Assembly: GCA_030848705.1 (NCBI GenBank)
Contig: CM061238.1
Span: 47,841,133 to 47,905,132, forward strand
Source: Heracleum sosnowskyi
Lineage: Eukaryota; Streptophyta; Magnoliopsida; Apiales; Apiaceae
DNA: 64,000 nucleotides
Direction: 5' to 3'
The notes under the pieces: generated by a model
Told to the model about the DNA's origin: nothing
Database searches by the model: none
The model's input: the letters and a program-made list of their open reading frames with translations, nothing else
Position numbers and translations under genes: made by a program
Part shown: one piece after another, positions 43,031 through 53,082 of the stretch
Numbering within the stretch: position 1 is the first letter of the stretch
Layout of the letters: the number at the start of each line of letters is the position of its first letter

Positions 43031-44287
43031 CTCTGACATGTATGCAAATGAAGTGCTTGCCTCTTTAGCCACTAAAGCAAGGTTCTCAATCTCACCTGCT
43101 TCTTCATCACTGTCAGTGTCATCCCAACTCTTACCTTCAGCAAAATAGGCTTTCCCAATCTTGTTCTTCTTGCTAGAATCAAATGTGTTTCTTGTCACTT
43201 GCTTTGGCTTTCTGCATTCAGTAGCAAAGTGACCCAACTCATTGCAATTGTAGCATCTGATTGTGCTCCTATCCACAGTTCCAGTTTTGTAGCCACCCTT
43301 TGTGCTACTTGAAGAGGAGGATCCACCTCTCTGAAATCTGGGCCTGAACTTAAGATTGGGATTCCTCTTGAATCTGAACTTCCCAAACTTCCTGACTATT
43401 AAAGCCAAATTACCATCCTCCAGTTGATCAAGTTCCTCTAAAGAATAGAAGTCACCACCAGATTGATCAATGGATGTTAATCCATATTCAACATCAATAA
43501 AATTCATGTTAGAACTGGAAGGTTGAACAGCCTTCACTTCCAGTTTCTGTGGGACTTCAGTAGCCAATGCAGTAGAAGTACTAACTATCCTCCCAGTTCC
43601 ATATAACTCATCCTGTTGAATCTGCTCCAGCTCATAGGTCTTCAGAACACCATACAATCTTTCCAAAGCAATCTCTCCAAGATCTCTTGCTTCTCTAATG
43701 GAAGATATTCTATGCTCCAAATGACGTGGAAGTGTAAGTAGGAACTTCTTGTTAATTTCCTTGATAGTGTAGCGCTTCCCATTGAGATTCAGATCATTGA
43801 TTAATTTGTTGTATCTCTCAAAAACGTCAGAGATACTTTCACCAGGGTTTGATCTGAAATGCTCATATTGAGAGGTGAGAATTTCCAGCTTATTCTCTCT
43901 AACTTCCTCTGTCCCCTCATTGATTATCTCTATAGTCACCCAAATGTGTTTGGCAGTATCACAGTTTAGGACATGATTATGCATGATAGGATCAAGACAA
44001 TCAACAAGGATCAACTGAAGACAGGCATCCAAGGTAACATCCTCTTTTTCATCAGGAGTGTAGTCCTTGGGATCCTTAGGGTACATCCTAGAAGCCCTAG
44101 TAACAATCTGATTCTCTATTAGCTCTCCCTCAATAATCATAGGGAGTCTTGGTCCATTCTTCAGCACATCAAAATATTTAACATTAGCAACTTTAAGAAA
44201 TAGGAGCATTTTCTTCTTCCACGTAGGATAATGCTCCTTGCTGAACATGGGGATTTTGACTGCACCAACTTTCTGTGTAGTAGACAT
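42047..44287 (-). CDS. Copia D gag
   Basis: 746 codons, open from an ATG at 44287 (MSTTQKVGAVKIPMFSKEHY) to a TAA at 42047. UBN2-type gag domain to about residue 230 (TWKKKMLLFLKVANVKYF, HIWVTIEIINEGTEEVRENK, FERYNKLINDL). CCHC knuckle CYNCNELGHFATEC near 345. Acidic DDTDSDEEAGEIENLAL block, then the donor-like site. The rest, read only if unspliced, is helical, then Cys-containing (VINCMSCAFNVMYAYFN, like IECMPC in C), basic, and ends GPNQVWVPRKD. This is the only open full gag among the copia elements here, though its pol is broken. Confidence 0.87.
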   Translation of the reverse strand: MSTTQKVGAVKIPMFSKEHYPTWKKKMLLFLKVANVKYFDVLKNGPRLPMIIEGELIENQIVTRASRMYPKDPKDYTPDEKEDVTLDACLQLILVDCLDPIMHNHVLNCDTAKHIWVTIEIINEGTEEVRENKLEILTSQYEHFRSNPGESISDVFERYNKLINDLNLNGKRYTIKEINKKFLLTLPRHLEHRISSIREARDLGEIALERLYGVLKTYELEQIQQDELYGTGRIVSTSTALATEVPQKLEVKAVQPSSSNMNFIDVEYGLTSIDQSGGDFYSLEELDQLEDGNLALIVRKFGKFRFKRNPNLKFRPRFQRGGSSSSSSTKGGYKTGTVDRSTIRCYNCNELGHFATECRKPKQVTRNTFDSSKKNKIGKAYFAEGKSWDDTDSDEEAGEIENLALVAKEASTSFAYMSEVKFTDTEMIRHLSGTISCARTENDRIILLNTALEQEVKELKLVHVNQDELTEKIAFHENRVKCYIQLETILKDQISELKTKANAYFNSCKTAKEIINKQSISQTVGIGYDYNESIGKLSINTPNRVSAKERGIPDVLKGIDKPFFRESQAGPINEYSIIIAEEIHEEDLAFEVEQSNKCVSDKPVKVVSTTETKSDIHKLDQNNCRTNMPAVNSSHKACGVINCMSCAFNVMYAYFNSKHVSNDKTAPRQHVNNKKHVRAKTTSPSKTRVDSFIPKPTQKCVKAGYKWKHSFVKEVEVVVAKKVVLPDKGQFFKYVGPNQVWVPRKD

Positions 44288-44376
44288 CTTTTGAGATTTT
44301 AAGGAATAATAAAAATTTCAGAGTTTAAAAAAAATCTCAAAACAATTGGATCTTTGATTTGTATATCAATCAAAAG

Positions 44377-44388
44377 GCTCTGATGCCA
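44377..44388 (-). other. Primer binding site, initiator tRNA-Met, element D
   Basis: The minus strand reads TGGCATCAGAGC, one base different from the standard TGGTATCAGAGC, two bases inside the LTR. Confidence 0.82.
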
Positions 44389-44390
44389 AT

Positions 44391-45763
44391 TGTTAGGTCC
44401 TGATAAGTTTGTAGAAGGGGGGTTGAATACAAACTATACCGTTTTATCGAATTTATTCTGTATAGAATAAAACAATTTAAGAACAAATAATGGCGGAATT
44501 AAATGAAACATAATTCAAGTTAAATATAACTTATATTAAACTTGAAAGGTGTTACAAATGAGGTACTGATTACAAGATTGAATCTCAAACTAATTAAAAC
44601 AAATCTAGAATAAATTCGACATGAATTTATCTATTTTTGTAATAAAAAGATATAATAATATTTGATAATTTGAGATACGTTCTAGGGATAAAAATCCGCT
44701 AGATAGTCAAAGCAATACAAGTAAATGAATTCTAGTGGTTTGGATTTAACAGAATAAATCTAGAATTAATTCACTGTAAAAGAAATGATCTGCAGAGTCT
44801 TTTTCTTTTGTCTTTGCAGGAGCTGTTCTTGATGTAAAATTGTAATATCTAATGCTTCTGTCAACTGATCTTTTTTTATAAAGCTAATCACCTTTTTAGA
44901 AAAGGTAATCCACTTGACAAAAAATAATCTGCACGTTCTGATTACTTTTCATTCCACTAGGAATGACTATCAAAATAGTCTTGGAATGACTATCTTAAAA
45001 GCCTGGAATGACTATCAAAAGAACTGGAATGACTATGAGAATTTACATAAATTAAATCAGAATTTCTAGAAATGTACTAGGATGACTATCGGGGTGACTA
45101 TCCCTTGATAGTCATTCCAGTACATTTTTAATATAAATAAACTTGGAATGACTATTGGGATGACTATCCTGGATAGTCATTCCAGTTCATTTTAATTAAG
45201 AAATTCTAAATTAATTCTAATTCTAATTTAAATTAATTACTTAATTTATTTGTTAAATTAATTCATAAGAATTAATTTAATAAATAAATTAATAACTAAT
45301 TTAAAAGAGAATGTAAATTCTTATAACATAGTAAAACCAATTCTTGAACCACTTGAACTGCTGAAGAGTATCCATTGTCTGAGGTTGTCATTTGATGCAC
45401 GGTCTGGTTCATAAATGACTAACTTCAATGTATGTTCTTCATCTTGAATTTAAGCTGTGGTCCATTGTCTGCTTTTGACTGTTGATCAATCTTTGTAACC
45501 TGTACATTTGCTGTCACAAATCTGAAACCTCTGTCACTTTAATAAATCCACTTCTTTGAAGACTTCACTGAGGCTTGAACAAATAATTGAACTTCTTTCA
45601 ATGTAGTATTTCTTCAAATCTGTAGGATGACTTTAATCTGTATTCTTCTGACAGATATGATCTTCTGAGATTCCTGTGACTGTGACAATTGAATTATTAC
45701 TTACTTATTACAAACTTGTTTAAGTTGAGTTAAATCCTCGATGTAAACAAATAGGCTAAAACA
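44391..45763 (-). repeat. 5' LTR of copia D (about 1373 bp)
   Basis: On the minus strand it starts TGTTTTAGCC at 45763 and ends GGACCTAACA at 44391, with a C run before the end as in the other copia LTRs. About 44945-45185 holds a dense cluster of GGAATGACTATC units and reverse complements GATAGTCATTCC. The outer edge is set by where gag of element F begins and by TG/CA ends; no partner LTR is in the window, so it could be off by a few bases. Confidence 0.78.
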
Positions 45764-45775
45764 TATGCCTTTCAT

Positions 45776-46027
45776 ATGCCTTGGAGAATTTGCTACAAAT
45801 GTAGAAAGAAAGTTCATTTGTCACATTACTGCCCAAGTCAGAATGCTAAGCCAACAAGCTGGAACAGACAGACAGCTTATAAGCAGCAAGCTGACAGAAC
45901 AAAGAGAACAGGAAATCGAGAATCCAAAGTGGTCCAAATGTGGATCAAGAAATCTGAATTGAATGTTCATTATGTTTTATCAACTAACCATGCTGGACCC
46001 AAACAAATTTGGGTACCAAAACGTTGA
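45776..46027 (+). pseudogene. Copia F gag C-terminal end
   Basis: 83 codons with a knuckle CYKCRKKVHLSHYC and the ending NHAGPKQIWVPKR typical of SIRE-type Gag. The upstream gag is absent because the insertion of D separates it. It corresponds to the second knuckle region that lies inside the putative intron in B and C. No good acceptor-like CAG/G is visible between it and the protease here. Confidence 0.75.
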
Positions 46028-46059
46028 GTTGTTTATTCTTTGTTTTATAAGTATGTCTT

Positions 46060-46391
46060 GTGGTCAAAGTCAATGCAAATCAATGGATATTGGATAGTGG
46101 ATGTACACGACATATGTGTGGTGACAAATCTCAGTTCCTTAGCCTCAAGATGAAAAAGAGTGGTAGTGTTACAATTGGTGATATCAAAACACTCCGCATA
46201 CTTGGAAAGAGAACAATTGGTAATAGTAACATTTCTATTAATAAAGTACAATATGTTCAAGGTCTTAAGTATAATTTGCTTAGTATAAGTCAGTTATATG
46301 ATGATGGACATACTGTGGTTTTTGATAAAGAGAAATGTACTATTAACGCTGGCACTAACAAAGTCCCCCTAGTTGCTAGAAGGGAAGGAAA
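46060..46391 (+). pseudogene. Copia F protease segment
   Basis: NANQWILDSGCTRHMCGDKS carries the aspartic protease motif. GLKYNLLSISQLYDDG and VFDKEKCTI follow, ending at ARREGN where the solo LTR is inserted. After removal of the LTR and one TSD copy the frame reads into IYMLDFE at 47619. The frame differs from that of the gag end at 45776-46027. Confidence 0.8.
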
Positions 46392-47613
46392 TGTTAGGCT
46401 CAAGGCATGTCTGAATACCACTATTAACAAGCCTACACATTGTGACTATGTCACTCTACATGACCTAGTGAAGTTTATCACTGGGATATAGTATAGGTCT
46501 CTATTGTACTTGTCTTGTTGTCATGTACTTAGCTTTATTCTGTATGCTCAAGTTTATAATGAGCTTAGTAAGTTTCTTGCATCTAGAATGTACATAGTCC
46601 ATGGAATAATTGTCCTGGTAGAAGTTCAAATTGTTCATGCAACAGGATGTGAATAAGGCCTTGAAGAAATAAGTTGCAGAAATTTGTCTAAGTCCCCATA
46701 TCGTGAAGTCAGAATGAGCTATGTCGTGAAGTCCCCAATATCCATGTCGTGAAGTACTGAGATCGCATAGTCCAAAATGAACTATGTCGTGAAGTCTTCA
46801 AGACTCATGTTGTAAAGTGTTGAGATCGCAAAGTCAGATTGTACTAGATCGTGAAGTCCTCAAAAAGGCTATATCATGAAGTCAGAAATATGCCATATCG
46901 CATACTCCTAAGATACTCATATCGCAAAGTCCTCGTATAGCAAAGTCTCAAATGCTCTATGTCGACAAGTCACAGAATAAGGAATATGCTGGAGTTCACG
47001 ATGTCAACACTTAGACGATCTACAACAAGACAAATCAAGGTAAAACTTCAAAGTTCAAAGGAGACAAATACTGGAGCATCTGTTGTGGTTAAGTGGTCCA
47101 AAGACAGATGGAAAATCTACAGCAAAACTTGGAGAGAAAGAATAGAGACAAGCAGCTACAGATACGGGAAAGGACAACATAAAGCAAGTGGTCCCTCCTG
47201 ACACAGTTAACCTCTTATGGAAGAACAAGTGGGAGTTACAGTTAGGGGTAGCTGTGTAAATAGGGTGTGCACTAGTTTGTATAGGCAATATATATAGTGT
47301 GCACACTCTATAGTTAGCTGTAAGAGAGATATACACAGAAATATTCAAGCACTATTTTCTCTGTAAGAAAACAAGAAAACACTGTTCTTGTTTAGAAGCC
47401 AGAATTTCACTTGTGAAATTTTGGAAGCTGTAGTATTTAATTTACTTAATACAAAGTAGATTAAAGTGATTGTGTGTGTCTTGTTTATTTGATTCCGCAT
47501 TTTCATACAACACAATTTAACACAGCTTTTGTTTCAAGAAAATGAAAAATACTTAAACTATCCATTCACCCCCCCCCCTCTGTCTAGTTTCTTAGTGATA
47601 TTCATATCTAACA
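46392..47613 (+). mobile_element. Solo copia LTR with 5-bp TSD (1222 bp)
   Basis: Starts TGTTAGGCTCAAGG and ends CATATCTAACA, flanked by GGAAA at 46387-46391 and 47614-47618. It has no internal region, so it is the product of LTR-LTR recombination. The C run near the 3' end (about 47568) gives plus orientation, as in the other copia LTRs. A TATA-like TATATATA lies at 47288-47295. Between about 46690 and 46975 it carries some 13 copies of a motif around TATCGTGAAGTC. It is a family different from B/E, C and D. Confidence 0.88.
46690..46975 (+). repeat. Array of TATCGTGAAGTC-type motifs in solo LTR
   Basis: About 13 degenerate direct copies at 18-24 bp spacing, for example ATATCGTGAAGTC, ATGTCGTGAAGTC and ATATCGCAAAGTC. 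The spacers between copies are unrelated, so this is a dispersed motif cluster, not a simple tandem repeat. Confidence 0.85.
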
Positions 47614-47618
47614 GGAAA

Positions 47619-48264
47619 TATATATATGTTGGACTTTGAGATGCAGGAAGTAGGCTGTTGTTTAGCTACTGTTGATACAAATCCAGATCTTTGGCATAGA
47701 AGGCTAGGACATGCTCATATGGACTTACTCAACAAGTTGTCTTCCAAGAAGCTAGTTAGAGGACTGCCTAAATTGAAGTATGTCAAGACGAAAACCTGTT
47801 CGGCTTGTCAATTAGGCAAACAAATCAGGACTCCACATAAGTTAAAGAAAATTGTATCAACTTCTAAACCTTTAGAGCTACTCCATTTGGATTTATTTGG
47901 TCCAAAAGCATATAAAAGCATTGGAGGTAAACAATATGCATTTGTAATCGTAGATGATTATTCTAGATATACATGGGTATTGTTTCTTCGTACAAAAGAT
48001 TGTACTTTTAGTGAATTTGAGAAGCTAATCATTTTACTTGAGAACAAGTTGAATACAAGACTTGTAAGTATAAGAAGTGATAGAGGAGGTGAATTCATCT
48101 CAAAAGACTTCATTGATTATTGTGAAGAAAGATGTATTTCACATGAATTCTCTGCTCCAAGGACACCATATCAAAACATAGTTGTGGGGAGAAAGAACAG
48201 ATCTTTGCAAGAAACTGCGAGGACTTTGCTGAAGAAAGAAAGCTACCAAGGAGTTTCTGGGTAG
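47619..48264 (+). pseudogene. Copia F integrase N-terminal and core part
   Basis: Continues from the protease: IYMLDFEMQEVGCCLATVD. The zinc region is HRRLGHAHM ... CSACQLGK, followed by LLHLDLFGPKAYKS, RSDRGGEFISKD and PYQNIVVGRKNRSLQETART. In the last block the conserved NG(V/I)VER has become NIVVGR, so the catalytic Glu is lost. It ends after a frameshift near 48240 in what should be a Ser-Phe-Trp block. Confidence 0.85.
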
Positions 48265-48845
48265 AAGCAGTCAACACAACAAGCTACGTTCTTAACAGAG
48301 TTCTTATCAAGCCTATTCTCAATAAAACTCCATATGAATTGTTGAGGAATAAGAAGCCAAACATTGGATATTTCAAAGTATTTGATTCAAGGTGCTTTGT
48401 TCTCAAAAATATTGATCGAGATGGTAAATTCGATGTTAAATCTTATGAAGCAATATTTTTGGGTTATTCTTTAACAAGTCGTACTTATAGAGTTTATAAT
48501 GTATCTAAACGTATTGTTGAAGAGTCTATAGATGTTTCATTTCAAGAGTCTAATGTTGATCTGTCAAAAGATGAGGAAGATATTGCACGTGCAGGTTCTG
48601 ACAGCCAGCTACCAATGATAAATAATGTTTCGCAGCAAGCTGCCAAACAGCCCGAGACAACTACAGAAGCTAAAAAGCCAGCTGAAACCTCTTCTCCATT
48701 AGATGAAACTATTGCTCAGTTGTCAGAGCTCACCTTGGAAGGTCCAAGAGGTCAGAGATCACAAGAAAAGATGCATATCTATGAAGGTGGTGAAACATCT
48801 CCTCCATCCAAGAGAATTCGAGTACATGAGGAAGTCATAGCTTAA
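48246..48845 (+). pseudogene. Copia F integrase C-terminal part
   Basis: In the new frame: FWVEAVNTTSYVLNRVLIKP, then YFKVFDSRCFVLKN, FLGYSLTSRTYRVYN, and a linker rich in Ser, Glu and Pro, ending at a stop at 48843-48845 just before the RT lead-in. The later coding part resumes in the same frame. Confidence 0.82.
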
Positions 48846-48851
48846 CATTCA

Positions 48852-49628
48852 TTGCCAAAGTCAACAAGAACAGTGAAGAACCATCCTCCAGAGTTGATCA
48901 TTGGTGATAAATCAGAAGGAATCAAGACAAGGAAAGGTCAAGCCAACTTTTGTGCATTTGCAGCCTTTCTAGCTCAAGAGGAACCAAAGAATGTCAAAGA
49001 AGCACTTCAAGATGTGAATTGGATCATGGAAATGAAAGAACTCAATCAATTTGAAAGATGTGATGTTTGGGAACTTGTGGAGCCATCTAAAGATGCTTCA
49101 ATCATTGGTACTAAATGGGTCTTCAAGAACAAAGTTGATGAATTTGGTACGGTTACTCAAAACAAAGCAAGACTTATTGCACAAGGATATAATCAACAAG
49201 AAAGAATAGATTTTGAGGAAACTTATGCCCCGGTTGCAAGGCTCGAATAAATAAGGATGCTACTTTCATTTGCATGCTTCAAGAAGATCAAGCTACAACA
49301 AATGGACGTGAAAAGCGCATTTTTTAATGGATTCTTAAAGGAAGAAGTCTATGTCAAGCAACTCCCTGGTTTTGAGAATGAGCAATTTCCAAATCATGTT
49401 TTCAAGTTGAAGAAGACATTATATGGATTGCGGCAAGCTCCTAGATCATGGTACGAGAGGTTAAGTAAGTTTTTGATCAAAAATGGATTCAATCGAGGTA
49501 AAATCGATCCTACATTATTTACTAAACATAATGGTACTGATATTTTAGTTGTATAAATATAGGTGGATGATATTATTTTTGGATCTACTAATGATGATAT
49601 GTGCAAGTGTTTTTCTAAGTGTATGCAT
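48852..49628 (+). pseudogene. Copia F reverse transcriptase N-terminal half
   Basis: From HPPELIIGDKSEGIKTRKGQ through ELNQFERCDVWELVEPS, ARLIAQGYNQQERIDFEETY and QMDVKSAFFNGFLKEEVYVK to YGLRQAPRSWYERL, then the catalytic VDDIIFGSTNDD. TAA codons interrupt it near 49248 and twice at about 49554-49560. LTR G cuts it at 49629. It has no RNase H. Confidence 0.85.
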
Positions 49629-52600
49629 TGTAATAACCTGAAATTTTGTACTTATTAAAAACCCTGATATTTTTTATTTTTTATTTTTATTATTATACAT
49701 GACCCTAATGAATAGTGATTTTGCTGGTTTAGAAATTTATCAGACCACCCTATCTACGGGCCAGGATAATGAACTTTCGAAGTCATATTAGCGTTCTGTT
49801 TTCTCCAAGATTCCACCAGATACCGAAGGATTAATCATTATTTAAATAAATTGGAGGATTTTATTTTATCAATTCCATGGATATGGATTTAACAAAGGTA
49901 TTAAGATATTAAGAATATTTACGGTAAACTACTTCGATAGAACACTTAGGAATCACTACGAGCGTTCAATGAGATTAAGCGAGAAGGAAAATACATAGCA
50001 AATTGTGATTAAACGAGAAAAAGAATGTGTTAGCCAAGTAGACACAAGACAACCACAACTTAAGTATCAACCATGTGCTAGCAATCAAGATAATTACAAG
50101 TGATTTAACACCTTTTCATTTCTTAACCATGTAGATTAGGGGTGAGCGCGGGTCGGATCGGTTTTAGGTTAAAACTGAAACCGCATATCCTCGGTTTTTA
50201 AAATCGAAAACTGAAACCGTCGGTTCGGTTTCGGTTTTAAAATGATCGGATCGGTTACAATCGTTTCGGTTTCGGTTTTAAAACCGCCTCAAATAAACAC
50301 AACAAAATAAATAAAATGACTTCGAATTTTTAAGCTTGCAAAGTTACAAATTATTTTTTCGTCCAAAATAAAAATACAAAGTTTTCATAATAAATTATTT
50401 AAGTCCAATATGATCCGAGAATAATGAAAATTTAAAATGATCTTCAAAAATATTTTCTTTCAAATGTATATAAGACAATGTTAGAAATTCAACAATCTCG
50501 AGTCTATCTGAAGTCTTTGTATAAGTAAAGAGTTTTTCCAGGAAAGCCAAGAAAAATCATCACATCCAAAAATAAAGCAACATATAAAACACCTAGATAT
50601 AGAAGTTTATTAAACTACATTTATTAATCAACTATTACAAATTAAAACTTCAAAAACAAAAACAAAATAATATAATTATTAAAATAAATGTCATGATCTT
50701 TATTAATCTAATCTCACTACTCATAAAAATTGGTCTAGTAGAATATATAATATATTTATTTCTTTATTTTTATTAATCGGATCGGTTCGGTTTGGACCTA
50801 AAACCGAAACCAAAACCTCAAGAACGGTTCGGTTTTTTAATTTTCGGTTTCGGTTCGGTTTCAACTCGGTTTCGGTTTTTTAAGGTTCAGTTTTTATCGG
50901 TTTCGGTTTTAATTCGGTTTTTTTGCTCCCCCCCTAATGTAGATCATCAACACTTGGCAAATAATGAGGTAAGCATGCTTATGTCATCCAACCAAGCCTT
51001 TAACCACATATTACTTCATAATTAACACAACCAACCAAGCAAAAATATCAAGAAGCTCTCATCTTCTGCCCCCCCCCCTTATTTGAAGAACACCATTTGG
51101 TCATTTCCTTGAATAAGGAAATAGATTTTCAAAAACCAAGCTCCAAGCAACCATAAATTGCAAGTAATAGCTCTTTGGAAAGCCCTTGATTAGATTAAGA
51201 ACAGCACCATGTTTCATCATTATCCATTAAGGTTAGCATGATCAAATCCTTGTGCAAAGTTTAGGCATGAATAGTAACGAACTTATGTTCTTGGTTTTCT
51301 TCTTAAAGATTAAGGATACTAAAGGATATACCAAGGCTCTACTAAGGATTATAAGCTATTTTTAGTGTGTTTAAAGCTCAAGGAAGGTATAAACAACCTC
51401 TCACCCTTTTGTTATATGTTTGCTATAGTGTTTATATGATTAATCTTGAAGAAGGTTTGAGTTTAGTTAAGTTCATGTGATGTAGTTATATAAATGGTTA
51501 TGTTTTGGTGGATTGTATGAGTAGATGTTGGATTTGAATTTGTTTCTGAATAAGATGACTTGGTGGAGATATTAAGAAGGTTGTATTGATGTAGTTTAAA
51601 AATGGTAATTACTAGTTTATAGTCGTCGTAATGCCCGTTTGTATTTAGCCCTGTTTTGAGCCAAGAATCCGAGAGGATCCCCCACTTTTAAAAATGAACA
51701 CTGCCTATGGTTACGTAGATGTCAGTTTCTAGTTTGTTTTTGCGAAATAATCGTATCATTATGATTAACGAGCTAGGAGATATCGAGGTTTTAGTGAGAC
51801 ATGTGCAGGACACCAGGACCTCTCGGGTTTCCAACTTTGGAGACGAATTTCACCTAGTTAAACTCTGTAATTTAATTTGAAACTTTTTCTGAGGATGAAG
51901 GGAGGGTTTTTAAAGATTACCGAAAAGGTTTCGTGTTAAAACAATAAGTTTTCGATTTTATAAAAATGTCGGAACCGAAGTAGCTCAATGACACTATTCA
52001 TTATGAAAGCTATTGCCTTGTTCAGTAAAATCGGGAAAATTGGTCCTCTGTCAAATACATATACACTCTTTTGATCAGAGTATCGTGGCAAGTTTTCGTA
52101 TCCTATGTTCTACTTAGGAACATATCTTTGGAGCATGTTTATGCAAGTTTCCGGTATCTAAACACATATATCAATGCTTTATTTCGTTGTGTTTATTGTT
52201 TTAATATCAAGTGTATTTGTTTGATTTATATGATGAGTTGTACATGTTAAAGTTTTGATAAAGCAAACCTCGTTAATAATGGTATCTTGAATTTAATATT
52301 CGGACGACGGCTCTAGGAATAGAGCACGTTGGTCCAAAAAGTATAGTTGACCGGGGAGCGGTATTTTGTTTTGACGTATTATAAATATGTAAACCCGAAT
52401 GGTTCTTCGGGAGATAGTATATGTACTTATAATTACTTAATGAACTTTATTTATTAAAATATTCTAAAAACATTTATCTTGGATAAAATACATTATTTAA
52501 ATAATTATTAAATATATTAAATGTTTCCAAAAATACTTCAAATATTATTTAAAAGTTATCCAAGATGCTTCGAAAGGTTTAAACATGTATACCTTCTCAC

Positions 52601-53082
52601 TCGAAATCTTTTTGTGAAAACCCTCGGTCATGTTTTTCTCAAGTAGCGTTGTTTTCAAGTAAATATCGGTCGACTGAGGTCGGACCTCAACTACTCGATT
52701 TTCTATTCAAAATGATTCTTGAAAGAAAATAAAACAAGGGGACTCTGGCGGTTGCAAGATCGTCGAGGGGAGATCCCGAGAGTGTAAGAGGCCGTTAGCC
52801 AGGCGGTCCACCAACTATTATTAGCCGAATGCGCCAGGATGAGTGCATATGGAGCTCCCATCCAGGATGATCGTGAATGAAGCTTTCATCACGGGGTAAC
52901 TTATGAATGAAGTAATTACCCTTCTACTAGTAGAAAAGACCCGCGGTGGATATGGTTGTGGCGACTGATCATCGTCACTTTATATCATGTTTTATGTTTT
53001 ATATAAGTCCCTTTTCCTTCCAATTTGGAAATTGATATTAACACTGTAACGAAAGCCAAGGTGTTGAGTTACCGATAGTGTT
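49629..53082 (+). repeat. Degenerate Tekay-like LTR G, interrupted
   Basis: Begins TGTAATAACCTGAAATTTTG in the middle of RT of F. It shares stretches with LTRs A and H: CAGACCACCCTAT(A/C)TACGG, GGATTAATCATTATTT, and ATCAATTCCATGGATATGGA. It is much more diverged from them than they are from each other. It stops at 53082, where element E begins; compared with LTR A about 1 kb of the 3' end is missing on this side. It contains the hAT-like element at 50137-50936. No coding sequence seen. Confidence 0.75.
50137..50936. mobile_element. hAT-like non-autonomous DNA element (800 bp)
   Basis: Flanked by a perfect 8-bp duplication, ATGTAGAT (50129-50136 and 50937-50944). The ends are TAGGGGTGAGCGCGGG and, inverted, TAGGGGGGGAGC, with subterminal arrays of CGGTT(T/C)GGTT units in opposite orientations at the two sides. 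An 8-bp TSD with (C/T)AGGGGTG ends is typical of plant hAT elements. The AT-rich middle has no transposase, so it must be moved in trans. The 77-codon frame at 50792-51025 is just its repeat-rich end. Confidence 0.88.

Larger units (their letters stand above)
15330..45763 (-). mobile_element. Ty1/copia SIRE-type element D, host of nested insertions
   Basis: Its parts, read on the minus strand, are the LTR (45763-44391), gag (44287-42047), protease-integrase (42029-40156), RT (25647-24885), RNase H (17440-16831), a hairpin-rich spacer and the start of ORF3 (15828-15330). The gaps are filled by element C (25648-40155) and the gag-only element (17441-24884), each with a 5-bp TSD that rejoins the pol reading frame exactly. 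ORF3 is cut at 15329 by the LTR of element B. Its 3' LTR is absent. It was inserted in element F. Confidence 0.88.
45764..49628 (+). mobile_element. Ty1/copia SIRE-type element F, internal remnant
   Basis: A degraded plus-strand copia remnant: gag end, protease, integrase and RT up to VDDIIFGSTNDDMCK. It is cut on the left by the LTR of D, on the right by LTR G at 49629, and carries a solo LTR at 46392-47613. Several stops and frameshifts make it the most decayed of the copia elements, in keeping with its place as the oldest host. Confidence 0.82.

Noticed and set aside
46690..46975. CRISPR-like spaced repeats
   Set aside because: Repeats are degenerate, 12 bp long and inside a plant LTR with TSD; there are no cas genes and the organism is eukaryotic.
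50792..51025. 77-codon ORF rich in Phe, Gly and Ser
   Set aside because: It reads through the CGGTTT-type repeats of the hAT-like element end and across its TSD.
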